A stretch of DNA of 64,000 bases from Ornithinibacillus halophilus (GTDB taxonomy: Bacteria > Bacillota > Bacilli > Bacillales > Amphibacillaceae), in the NCBI RefSeq assembly GCF_900129485.1, contig NZ_FQVW01000014.1, positions 1 through 64,000 of the forward strand, written 5' to 3'. Within the stretch, counting starts at the first letter, position 1; each line of letters opens with the position of its first letter. The notes beneath the pieces are model-generated. The model did no database searches and was not told where the DNA came from. It worked only from the letters and a program-made list of their open reading frames with translations. The position numbers and the translations under genes are program-made. This document shows positions 45,171 to 53,058 of this stretch, piece by piece.

Positions 45171-45290
45171 CTAAAACTTAGACCCATGGTAGTACATTCG
45201 TTTTTGTAGGCTTACCCTATACTGTTCATCAATACAGTCTTGCTGTATTGTACGATAATAAGAGAATAATAATTTATGTAGCCATTTCAA
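45171..45290 (-). CDS. 39-residue ORF under a c-di-GMP riboswitch
   Basis: A TTG-started frame nine bases after GGAGG encodes a 39-residue basic, aromatic-rich peptide. It begins MKWLHKLLFSYYR, continues TIQQDCIDEQYRV, and ends RMYYHGSKF. The GGAGG is the 3' arm of the riboswitch's expression hairpin, which makes this frame the natural regulated target. The next annotated gene on this strand is 225 bases away beyond a strong terminator. I do not recognise the peptide. A structural or toxin-like membrane-surface peptide is possible; so is a non-coding role for the transcript. Confidence 0.6.
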   Translation of the reverse strand: MKWLHKLLFSYYRTIQQDCIDEQYRVSLQKRMYYHGSKF

Positions 45291-45299
45291 AGCAAAAAA

Positions 45300-45418
45300 C
45301 CTCCATTTTTAAATCGTACGGAGGATGTATTCGGTAACTGGCTGGCATCGTTTTTCAACATTAGCCCCTAAAGTTTTGCGTCTTCACCTTTCAGTGAATT
45401 TGCCCTTTCGTACGATTT
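45300..45418 (-). ncRNA. c-di-GMP-I (GEMM) riboswitch with expression hairpin
   Basis: Minus-strand RNA with the GEMM-I core: AGGGCAAATTCACTGAAAGG, GACGCAAAAC, GGGGCTAA and TGCCAGCCAGTTACCGA, in the right order and spacing. A 10-base P1 stem pairs AAATCGTACG (45418-45409) with CGTACGATTT (45320-45311). Next to P1, CCTCC (45324-45320) can pair with GGAGG (45304-45300), followed by TTTTTT. That hairpin can end transcription or hide the ribosome site of the 39-codon ORF. It shares one base with P1, so ligand binding should oppose it. This suggests an ON switch, though the direction needs testing. Confidence 0.93.
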
Positions 45419-45504
45419 TTTTATTTATTCTATATTACCATTTTCTATCATAATTCAATAATGTCAATGAGTCTCTATACCTAAAAACACGAATTAGTTC
45501 TACC

Positions 45505-45535
45505 ATTCGACAAAATCCGGGAAGTGACAGGCACC
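45505..45535 (+). repeat. REP-like element
   Basis: A full copy of ATTCGACAAAATCCGGGAAG plus TGACAGGCACC, two bases from the stop codon of the sugar permease gene. Confidence 0.88.
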
Positions 45536-45537
45536 AA

Positions 45538-46347
45538 TTATTTCATTCCTGTTAATGTTATTCCTTTAATAATATGACGCTGCAAGAAGATAAACACGAT
45601 GATCAATGGGATTACTGATATCGTTGCTCCTGTCATAATTAGGTGCCATTGGGATTCGGCTTCCCCTGAGGAGAAGAAGGATAACCCGACTGGTAATGTT
45701 CGTAGTTCAGGTGATTCAATAACAATCAATGGCCATAAGAACGCATTCCAGTTACTTAAGAAAGTGAATATTCCTAGGGCAGACATAGCAGGCCAGACTT
45801 GTGGTACAGCTATCTTGAAAAAGATTGAAAACTCGTTCATTCCATCGATTCTAGCTGCATTTAATAAGTCGTCCGGGATTTGTTCCATGTACTGTTTCAT
45901 TAAGAAAACACCAAATCCAGTCATCAATCCTGGGAATAAGATGCCCCAATAGCTATCCGTCCATCCAAGGTCAGAACTCATCATGTACCAAGGGATAATT
46001 AACATCTCTGTTGGTACCATCAGCGTACTTAAAATTAAAATAAATAGGATAGACCGACCAACAAAGGAAAACTTAGCGATGATGTACCCAACTAATGTGT
46101 CAAAAAACAGGACACTAATCGTAGTAATTAGAGCAACTAAAATACTATTTAAAAACCATTTTAAAAAGAGACTTTCCTCAAACACCCTTATAAAGTTATC
46201 AAAGGTCAAATTTTCAGGAATGATATTCAATGTGAATATATCCATCGGTGGTTTTAAAGAGGTGGATACCATCCAAATGAACGGAAACAACATGATGACG
46301 GAACCAAGTATTAATAATAGGTAAGTTACTATTTTTCCACTTTTCAT
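45538..46347 (-). CDS. carbohydrate ABC transporter permease (MalG type)
   Basis: A 269-residue CUT1-family permease with six transmembrane segments. It has the cytoplasmic EAA loop DDLLNAARIDGMNEFSIFFKIAVPQVWPA, which docks the ATPase, and ends TGMK as MalG-type proteins do. AAGGAGG precedes the ATG, 12 bases after the partner permease. No ATPase gene is present in the cluster, so a shared MsmK/MsmX-type ATPase elsewhere is probably used. Confidence 0.93.
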   Translation of the reverse strand: MKSGKIVTYLLLILGSVIMLFPFIWMVSTSLKPPMDIFTLNIIPENLTFDNFIRVFEESLFLKWFLNSILVALITTISVLFFDTLVGYIIAKFSFVGRSILFILILSTLMVPTEMLIIPWYMMSSDLGWTDSYWGILFPGLMTGFGVFLMKQYMEQIPDDLLNAARIDGMNEFSIFFKIAVPQVWPAMSALGIFTFLSNWNAFLWPLIVIESPELRTLPVGLSFFSSGEAESQWHLIMTGATISVIPLIIVFIFLQRHIIKGITLTGMK

Positions 46348-46359
46348 TTCCCAACCTCC

Positions 46360-47319
46360 TTAATAATCGAACTTTCTTGTCAATACTTTCATTTGGAAAA
46401 GCGTAAGTGCCAAGATAAATAAGAACAGCAATACCGTAGCAGCCGAAGCTAATCCAAGGTCAAATTGACGGAAAGCAAGTTGATAGATATAGACAACCAC
46501 CGTTATGGTTGAATTAAGTGGTCCCCCACTCCCATCGACACTCATATTCATAACCTGAGTAAAGGAAACCTGAATAAAGTTAATGGTTCCAATAACTGCT
46601 GAGAAAACGATCGTTGGGTTTAATAACGGCACCGTTACATGCCAAAATTTTTGCCAAGGAGTTGCACCATCAATATCTGCTGCTTCATATAGCATTTGTG
46701 GTATGTTCTCTAATCCAGCTAAGAATAAGACCATTTGAAAACCAATTGCTTGCCAAATCATAGCACCAATAATCACGTAAATGGCTTGATCTGGTGAATT
46801 TAAGAAAGGTTGTGGTGGCAAACCAAGATTTATCAGTAAGTCATTGATTACCCCATTCCCCATTAGAATCCATTGGAATACCCAACTGATTGCTACGATA
46901 CTTGTTACATATGGAATAAAATATATAACTCTAAAAAAGCCAACAAATCGATTAATTTTATGTAATAATAGGGCAACAATTATCCCGAACAGCAGTTGGC
47001 CAAATACACCGAATACGATGTAAACAATTGTATTTACGACTGATTTAATAAAAACCTCATCTTTTATAAGGGCAACGTAATTCTCGAGACCAACAAATGG
47101 ATGTGGTCCTGACGATAAAAGGTTCCAGTCTCTAAAACCTACATTAAATGTAAACAATGTAGGTAAAATCCGTATTCCTAGAAAAAATATTATCGGAAGC
47201 AAGAGACAGATATACACAAAAAGATACTGTTGATGCTTATGATTTCCTCTAATCTTTTGAAACAAAGATACCTTTTGTTCTTTTGTTTGCTTGTTGGATG
47301 TCGAAGTCTTATTAGTCAT
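46360..47319 (-). CDS. carbohydrate ABC transporter permease (MalF type)
   Basis: A 319-residue CUT1 permease with six transmembrane segments and EAA loop MLYEAADIDGATPWQKFWHVTVPLLNP. It pairs with the next gene's product to form the membrane channel. It is separated from the binding protein gene by a hairpin that would lower permease levels relative to the binding protein. Confidence 0.93.
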   Translation of the reverse strand: MTNKTSTSNKQTKEQKVSLFQKIRGNHKHQQYLFVYICLLLPIIFFLGIRILPTLFTFNVGFRDWNLLSSGPHPFVGLENYVALIKDEVFIKSVVNTIVYIVFGVFGQLLFGIIVALLLHKINRFVGFFRVIYFIPYVTSIVAISWVFQWILMGNGVINDLLINLGLPPQPFLNSPDQAIYVIIGAMIWQAIGFQMVLFLAGLENIPQMLYEAADIDGATPWQKFWHVTVPLLNPTIVFSAVIGTINFIQVSFTQVMNMSVDGSGGPLNSTITVVVYIYQLAFRQFDLGLASAATVLLFLFILALTLFQMKVLTRKFDY

Positions 47320-47340
47320 GATGCACCTCCTTTAATTGAT

Positions 47341-47371
47341 GGGGACCAAAGGTTTATATCCTTTGATCCCC
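47341..47371 (-). other. intercistronic hairpin after the binding protein gene
   Basis: GGGGACCAAAGG pairs with CCTTTGATCCCC (one wobble) around a seven-base loop. It is typical of mRNA-stabilising or partial-termination structures between binding protein and permease genes. Confidence 0.7.
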
Positions 47372-47383
47372 ATGAAAAACAAC

Positions 47384-48676
47384 TTACTTATCGCTCCAAT
47401 AATCATCATAAAGCGCTTGTGTTTTTTCTACTAATTCATTAAATGCTTCCTCTTTATCCATGCCTTCTAGTAATACTTTATTTGCTGCATCGATAACAAG
47501 GTCACGTTCTTTTGTTTCATCCACAAAGAAGTGTGCATTTGCAAACGGTAAGGAATTGATAAACGCTCCGTAAATTTCATCAGCAACATATTTATCTTGC
47601 ATTGCAACTGCTTCTTTTGCAGGTAGTTCTCCAGTTGCATCTAACCATCTTTCCATTACGTCTTCACTAGTTAAGAAATTCAAAAATTTAACAGAAGCTT
47701 CTAGTTTTTCACCTTCTACATCTTTCGTAATACCATTTGTCCAGAAAGATGCGTTTGTTGATTTTTGGTCTTTACCAGGCATTGGTGCTACCGCATAGTT
47801 CAAGTCAGGTGCATCATTTTGAAGTGTACCAATACGGAAAGAACCATCGATGTTCATGGCAGCTTTTTCTGTAACAAATGCTGTTACATCATCTGTATAG
47901 AAACCTTGTTCAGAAGTTCCTAAATCCGTTGGGAAGCTTAACCAATATTCAAATGCTTCAAGTCCAGCATCAGAATCTCCCCACAAGACGTTTTTACGGT
48001 CATCACTTAATACTTGACCACCAGCTTGTAATGTTAACCCATCTCTTAACCAATGGTGACCTTGCTGTGCAGGCTCCCATGCTAAACCAGATTGCTCAAT
48101 ACGATCGCCATTTTTCTTCGTTAATTGAACCGCATAGTCAGCTAATTCATCCCAAGTTTCAGGAGGACTGTTTGGATCTAATCCAGCTTCTTCAAAAAGA
48201 TCTTTATTGTAGAATAATGCCGCTGTTCTTACTGCTGTTGGAATTGTCCAATACTCCCCATCCATTTTAGTTGCTTCAACTAATGGGAAGAACTCATCCT
48301 CAATTTGATCATGAGGGAAATCTTCTTGTGGTAAAGGTTGTAAATATCCTGCATCCACATAAGAAGGAACCCATCCATAGAATAAGTTAATTACATCTGG
48401 GCCTTTCCCAGCTGGTACTTGTGCTGCAACTTGCTCATTGTAGTTATCATATGGGAAAGTTGTTTGTTCTACTTTAATTCCAGGGTTCGCTTCTTCAAAT
48501 TCTTCTATTAACTCATCCATTAAGTTAACCTTTGAAGCAAACTCATATTGCCAATACTTAATCGTGATGTCACCATCAGAATCAGAGTTATTATCACTTG
48601 ATTCATCATCACCACATGCTGCAAGTAAAGCAATTAATAAAACACTGAATAAAGCTAAATGCCACTTCTTTAACAT
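47384..48676 (-). CDS. sugar-binding lipoprotein of ABC transporter
   Basis: A 430-residue family 1 solute-binding protein. The start at ATG 48676 follows CTAGGGGG and gives the signal LKKWHLALFSVLLIALLAAC with lipobox LLAAC; the longer frame has no ribosome site. DITIKYWQYE and EEANPGIKVEQTTFPYDNY are typical of MalE/MsmE-like proteins. The ligand is an unknown oligosaccharide or glycoside. The gene lies 54 bases after the ROK repressor, which likely controls it. Confidence 0.93.
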   Translation of the reverse strand: MLKKWHLALFSVLLIALLAACGDDESSDNNSDSDGDITIKYWQYEFASKVNLMDELIEEFEEANPGIKVEQTTFPYDNYNEQVAAQVPAGKGPDVINLFYGWVPSYVDAGYLQPLPQEDFPHDQIEDEFFPLVEATKMDGEYWTIPTAVRTAALFYNKDLFEEAGLDPNSPPETWDELADYAVQLTKKNGDRIEQSGLAWEPAQQGHHWLRDGLTLQAGGQVLSDDRKNVLWGDSDAGLEAFEYWLSFPTDLGTSEQGFYTDDVTAFVTEKAAMNIDGSFRIGTLQNDAPDLNYAVAPMPGKDQKSTNASFWTNGITKDVEGEKLEASVKFLNFLTSEDVMERWLDATGELPAKEAVAMQDKYVADEIYGAFINSLPFANAHFFVDETKERDLVIDAANKVLLEGMDKEEAFNELVEKTQALYDDYWSDK

Positions 48677-48730
48677 GTAAAAACCCCCTAGATTTTTTAA
48701 TTTTTTATAGAAAAATTGCCTATTAGACAA

Positions 48731-49897
48731 TTATTCTTTCAAAATAGAATCATATTCTTTCAGTAATAGATATCCCGCGCCAATTAGCGAAACATTCTCT
48801 AAGGATGTTAAGACAATGTCGGAATGAATGGGAATATGTCTTTTAATAATAGAACGAAGATTAGGTAAGAAATAGTGAATCGATTTAGAGATTCCTCCAC
48901 CTAAAATGATTTTTTCAGGATTAATAATAGAGATTACATTTATAAGTGCAAATGCAAGATGGGATAAGGATTCATTGACCGTTTCAATGGCTGTTTCATC
49001 CCCAGAAATTGCTTCTTGAAACACCTTTTTTGCTGTCCAACTCGTGTCTTTACCTGATGCATCCAGTTTAGTTTGCATTTCCCTTGAGATTGCAGGACCC
49101 CCAACATGGCTATCTAGAAAACCATATCCATCAAAACTATGTACATAATTCGCTTCGGCACTCTTTTTATCGGTCACCATATACCCAATCTCTCCAGCTG
49201 CAAAAGAAGAACCTCGGTAAAGGGATCCATTTAAAATAATCCCACATCCAATACCAGTTCCAAGAGTAATCATAAGAATATTTTTACTGGTTGTTCCATG
49301 ACCTTTCCATTGTTCTCCCAGTACGGCAACATTTACGTCATTATCGATATAAACTGGAAATGGAAGATGTTCTTCTAGCTGTGCTTTTAACGATACGTTT
49401 TTCCAGCGAATGCTTGGGGCATCAATCACTATCCCTTTTTCAACGTCTGTGATTCCTGGGACGCCAACTCCCATCCCAAATATTTCATCACTACTTAATT
49501 TGCTGTTTTCTATTAAACGCTTCGTTTCATTTACAATTGCTTCGATAAGATGATCAACATTCGTTTGTGTGGAAAAACTAGCTTTTTGTTTGATGTCACC
49601 AGCAAGATTCATAATAGCGAGTTCTACGCTTGTTCCACCAATATCCACACCAATGAGGTAGTAGGCATTTTGATTAAAATAAATATGAAATGGTTTTCTG
49701 CCCCCGACAGAGCTGGCATTCTCGCTTTCCTTTTCTCGTATCCATTTTTCCTCAAGCAACTCATCGACGATTGTTGAAATTGTAGGTTTGCTAATTTGTA
49801 ATGCTTTTGATATATCCGAACGAGATTGCCCCTGATTGTTTTGTATGTAGTGTAAAACCTTCTTTTTATTTACATACCTTAATGAACGGGAATCCAC
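48731..49897 (-). CDS. ROK family transcriptional repressor
   Basis: A 388-residue regulator with an N-terminal winged helix (QSRSDISKALQISKPTISTIVDELLEE) and a ROK sugar-kinase-like domain with ATP/sugar motif IGVDIGGTSVELAIM. The usual ROK zinc site CxCGxxGC is absent: the region reads HSFDGYGFLDSHVGG. GTG start. Its promoter overlaps a cre site, and a palindrome of the ROK type lies in its leader, so autoregulation plus catabolite repression is expected. Likely controls the ABC transporter and the divergent lyase-like gene. Confidence 0.92.
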   Translation of the reverse strand: MDSRSLRYVNKKKVLHYIQNNQGQSRSDISKALQISKPTISTIVDELLEEKWIREKESENASSVGGRKPFHIYFNQNAYYLIGVDIGGTSVELAIMNLAGDIKQKASFSTQTNVDHLIEAIVNETKRLIENSKLSSDEIFGMGVGVPGITDVEKGIVIDAPSIRWKNVSLKAQLEEHLPFPVYIDNDVNVAVLGEQWKGHGTTSKNILMITLGTGIGCGIILNGSLYRGSSFAAGEIGYMVTDKKSAEANYVHSFDGYGFLDSHVGGPAISREMQTKLDASGKDTSWTAKKVFQEAISGDETAIETVNESLSHLAFALINVISIINPEKIILGGGISKSIHYFLPNLRSIIKRHIPIHSDIVLTSLENVSLIGAGYLLLKEYDSILKE

Positions 49898-49950
49898 TTG
49901 GATGTTGCGGATAGTAATGTTTGCCCACTCCCTTCTGTAAGGATTTAAGA

Positions 49951-49979
49951 CGAGTTAGTAAAGTTAACTTATCAACTCG
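49951..49979. promoter_or_regulatory. predicted ROK operator 1
   Basis: A 29-base imperfect palindrome with outer arms CGAGTT / AACTCG centred on AAAGTTAACTT, located between the repressor promoter and its start codon. Confidence 0.6.
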
Positions 49980-49984
49980 AAAAC

Positions 49985-50021
49985 ATAATACTACGAAAAT
50001 TCCAAACTGTCAACGCTTTCA
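49985..50021 (-). promoter_or_regulatory. ROK-gene promoter with overlapping cre site
   Basis: Minus-strand TTGACA (50013-50008) and TATTAT (49990-49985) have a 17-base spacer. TGAAAGCGTTGACA (50021-50008) is a full match to the CcpA operator and covers the -35, so glucose should repress the transporter operon. Confidence 0.8.
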
Positions 50022-50139
50022 ATAACATAATATAATTATATTTTGTATAACATATTAAACTTATATTCTATAAATAATATGACATATTTAACTTTACAAC
50101 ACAAGTCCCTTCATTTAAAATGTATGTAATATTTAGAAT

Positions 50140-50157
50140 TAGTAAGTTAACTTTACA
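50140..50157. promoter_or_regulatory. predicted ROK operator 2
   Basis: TAGTAAGTTAACTTTAC shares the AAGTTAACTT core and flanks with operator 1 and lies 33 bases before the lyase-like gene start, fitting control of both divergent units by one repressor. Confidence 0.6.
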
Positions 50158-50190
50158 AACTACTAAACTATAAGTAAAGAGGTGCTATTT

Positions 50191-51591
50191 ATGATAAATA
50201 GTAAAGATCAATTTCAATCCATTGATGGTTTATCCTTTCCTGGAAAAACCTATGTAAATGAATTATTAAAGCCAGTTTTTGATGACCAAAAAGAGCATTT
50301 ATTCGATGCGATGTTTAAAGTACATAAAGCACACACGACCATGCTTACCGAACAAGGTATTTTAACAAATGATGAGGGGAAAAAAATCCTCGAAGGTGTG
50401 GAACAAGTAGAGAGTCTAGATCGTCATGATTTTAATTATTCAACAGAATATGAGGATTTATTTTTTCTTGTGGAATCAGAAATTGGAAAGCGAATTGGTG
50501 ATGAGCTAGCTGGAAAAATGCATATTGCGAAAAGTAGAAATGATATGGGAGAAGCGATGTATCGGATTGTGTTGCGAGATTACTTAAAGCAAATGATTGA
50601 AGACGCAAAAGCATTAGCAGATTCGATCCTTGTTCAAGCAGAGTTACATGTTGAGACTGTGATGCCTGCTCATACCCATACACAACCTGCACAACCAACA
50701 ACCTTTGGTCATTATTTGGTTGCGATACACGATAATTTAAAGAGAGATATTGCGAGATTAGAACAGGCCTATCTGACGGTCAATCAATCTCCAATGGGAG
50801 CTGCGGCGATCACAACTTCTGGATTTCCTATCAACCGCGAACGTGTCGCCGAACTTCTTGAGTTTGATAGTTTAGTAGAAAATTCCTATGACGCAATCGG
50901 CACTGGGGACTACCTAATTGAAGCTGCTCAAGCGCTTGTCAGTGTAATGACGAATATGGGGAGATGGATTCAGGAATTTTTACGAATGGCATCCAAAGAA
51001 GTTGGACTTATTAAAGTATCAGATGCATACGTACAGATTAGTAGCATCATGCCACAAAAGCGAAATCCTGTTTCTATTGAACATTCCCGTGCACTGGCTA
51101 GTAGTGCGGCAGCTGAGGGATTAGCTGTCATCCATATTATTCACAACACACCATTTGGAGATATTAACGACACTGAGGATGACTTACAACCTCATTTATA
51201 TGCAGGCTTTAAAAAGGCACTTCGCGTATTACGTTTAATCAGAGCCGTTATTATAACGATGGACTTTAATAAGGAACGTGCTTACGAGCAAGCCCGTCTG
51301 AATATGATAACTATTACCGAATTAGCCGATGTGCTTGCACGAGATTATGGAGTGTCCTTTAGAAAAGCACATCATCAAGCTAGTATTATTGCTAAAAAGG
51401 CAACGCAATTAGAAAAAGAGTTGTATGAATTACCTGTTGCTACGATTAATGAATGGTTAGAAGAAGTCGAATTGAAAGAGGAAGACTGGGAAGCCATTGT
51501 TGATCCACGACAGTTTGTGGAAAGACGGAAAGTTACTGGTGGTACCAATCCAGAGGTTGTAAGAGGAATGATTGAACGCAGGAAGTCATGA
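50191..51591 (+). CDS. argininosuccinate lyase homologue (fumarase/aspartase superfamily)
   Basis: A 466-residue lyase. The ATG at 50191 is chosen because AAGAGGTG precedes it; an upstream GTG lies within that site. Superfamily motifs are present: SRNDMGEAMYR, HTHTQPAQPTTFGHY and the mobile loop SSIMPQKRNPV with the catalytic Ser. Such enzymes cleave a C-N bond with release of fumarate. There is no argG or other arginine gene; the gene faces a ROK-controlled sugar-type transporter and shares its operator. A different substrate, such as an N-substituted aspartate or glycoconjugate, is plausible. Confidence 0.85.
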   Translation: MINSKDQFQSIDGLSFPGKTYVNELLKPVFDDQKEHLFDAMFKVHKAHTTMLTEQGILTNDEGKKILEGVEQVESLDRHDFNYSTEYEDLFFLVESEIGKRIGDELAGKMHIAKSRNDMGEAMYRIVLRDYLKQMIEDAKALADSILVQAELHVETVMPAHTHTQPAQPTTFGHYLVAIHDNLKRDIARLEQAYLTVNQSPMGAAAITTSGFPINRERVAELLEFDSLVENSYDAIGTGDYLIEAAQALVSVMTNMGRWIQEFLRMASKEVGLIKVSDAYVQISSIMPQKRNPVSIEHSRALASSAAAEGLAVIHIIHNTPFGDINDTEDDLQPHLYAGFKKALRVLRLIRAVIITMDFNKERAYEQARLNMITITELADVLARDYGVSFRKAHHQASIIAKKATQLEKELYELPVATINEWLEEVELKEEDWEAIVDPRQFVERRKVTGGTNPEVVRGMIERRKS

Positions 51592-51656
51592 TTGTTTTTA
51601 GCAATTAAGTAGCATGAAATTAGGGTTAGTTAATTATCCTAGTTGGATACATTTAT

Positions 51657-51695
51657 AAGTCCAACATCTTCAGTTGAAGATGTTGGACTTTTTTA
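51657..51695 (+). terminator. terminator of the lyase-like gene
   Basis: A near-perfect 16-base stem (AAGTCCAACATCTTCA and its complement) followed by TTTTTT. Confidence 0.9.
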
Positions 51696-51706
51696 TTGTG
51701 GGAGTC

Positions 51707-51737
51707 ATTCGACAAAATCCGGGAAGTGACAGGCACC
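51707..51737 (+). repeat. REP-like element
   Basis: Same 31-base sequence as at 45505, four bases from the stop codon of the next leftward gene. Confidence 0.88.
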
Positions 51738-51741
51738 AATT

Positions 51742-52998
51742 CTACCCTACTAACTCCGCTAATTCCCTCTGGTACGCTTGTATAAATGCTGGTACGTCTT
51801 CTTCTTTTGTTACTGTTTTCTGGTAGTTTGCGATTAATTTTTTGAAGGCAGGATTTTTCGTTTCCGCATAACATACAAGCCCTGGATAAATATGATTTGC
51901 TGAGAATCGTACGTATGGTTTGGACTCTCCTCCCACATCGTAGTAAGAGAGCGATTTAAACCATTGCAAATCCATGTCATCTTTTTCAAACATATGAGGC
52001 TCAATCAATAACCGTACCTCACTTCCACTAACCTTATACTTCACTTGATTCGGATCGATTCCCCAATCATTTTGTAGCATTGACTCTACTTTTATTGGAA
52101 AATCATACTTCTTCTCTCGGAAAAATGCTAGTTGTTTCATAATATCGTTCTTTATTTGAACAAACGGTGAAAAACGTTCATCGGAAGCAACCACCATGTC
52201 ATGTTCTCCCAACCCTAAAAATCGTTCGGTTTCTTTCGTGATGGCCATTGGTTTCCAGTAAAAAGCATCCTGTACTCGTTCGGTTCGCTCTTCTTTTTTC
52301 CCACGCAGTACGACAATCGGCTCATCTAAAAATTCAAATTGCAGTAAAAATCCGTAAGCATACTTCATTTTTTTAGAAATAACTTCTTCGATTTGGATCA
52401 CATTAACATGGAAAACCTTCTTCTTACCTTTTCGATAAGGCGTGATATCTTTACGTAAATTATCTAGTAACTGCTGTTCCACATAAGGGTCTGGCTGAAT
52501 CAATGGAACACTTCCACGCGTATCATTAGAACTAGAAAGCATCCCCTTGGGTTGGACAAGCTCTTTCGTTAGTAATGCACCAAATAAAGGATCTGCTTGA
52601 ACCTTTTGACGGGTTGAATACCTCGTATATTTTACCCCTTCAAGAACAGATTTTTCTCCTAGGTCGGTTAGCTGCATGTCCAATAAATGGCCATAGCTTT
52701 CAAGTACATCAATGATTTTCTTAACATACTTCTCAGGTAATCCCATCATTTTACTTATCTGCCCTTGAGTCTTAATTCCACCATATATTAGTTCTAAAAT
52801 CGCGTGCTCGATAGTTTCAAATTCTTCGCTACTTGATTCCAATAACTCCAGTTCCAAATCTGCAATCGGATAATAGACACACGAACAAAATTCCAAACGA
52901 CCAGCCCGATAAAATTCAGGATACATCTTATAAAAATCATCAATCATGAATTGATTATAGTGAAAAGGGGATCGTTTCCCCTGTTTTTTATCTGCCAT
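51742..52998 (-). CDS. hypothetical protein with winged-helix-like segment, last gene of kinase/helicase operon
   Basis: A 418-residue soluble protein. ATG 52998 is preferred because GAGGAGG is eight bases upstream; a further ATG at 53019 has none. Residues about 65-120 (AILELIYGGIKTQGQISKMM, YVKKIIDVLESYGHLLDMQ) look like a winged helix. The rest is mixed alpha/beta, and there is no catalytic motif I can name. It follows the helicase gene by 60 bases, split by a REP element. Position suggests a DNA-binding or substrate-selecting partner of the helicase. Confidence 0.75.
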   Translation of the reverse strand: MADKKQGKRSPFHYNQFMIDDFYKMYPEFYRAGRLEFCSCVYYPIADLELELLESSSEEFETIEHAILELIYGGIKTQGQISKMMGLPEKYVKKIIDVLESYGHLLDMQLTDLGEKSVLEGVKYTRYSTRQKVQADPLFGALLTKELVQPKGMLSSSNDTRGSVPLIQPDPYVEQQLLDNLRKDITPYRKGKKKVFHVNVIQIEEVISKKMKYAYGFLLQFEFLDEPIVVLRGKKEERTERVQDAFYWKPMAITKETERFLGLGEHDMVVASDERFSPFVQIKNDIMKQLAFFREKKYDFPIKVESMLQNDWGIDPNQVKYKVSGSEVRLLIEPHMFEKDDMDLQWFKSLSYYDVGGESKPYVRFSANHIYPGLVCYAETKNPAFKKLIANYQKTVTKEEDVPAFIQAYQRELAELVG

Positions 52999-53058
52999 AC
53001 TTTCGGCCTCCTCACTCATTAATGTCTACGGATAGGTAGGTGGAAAAATACTGTACTA

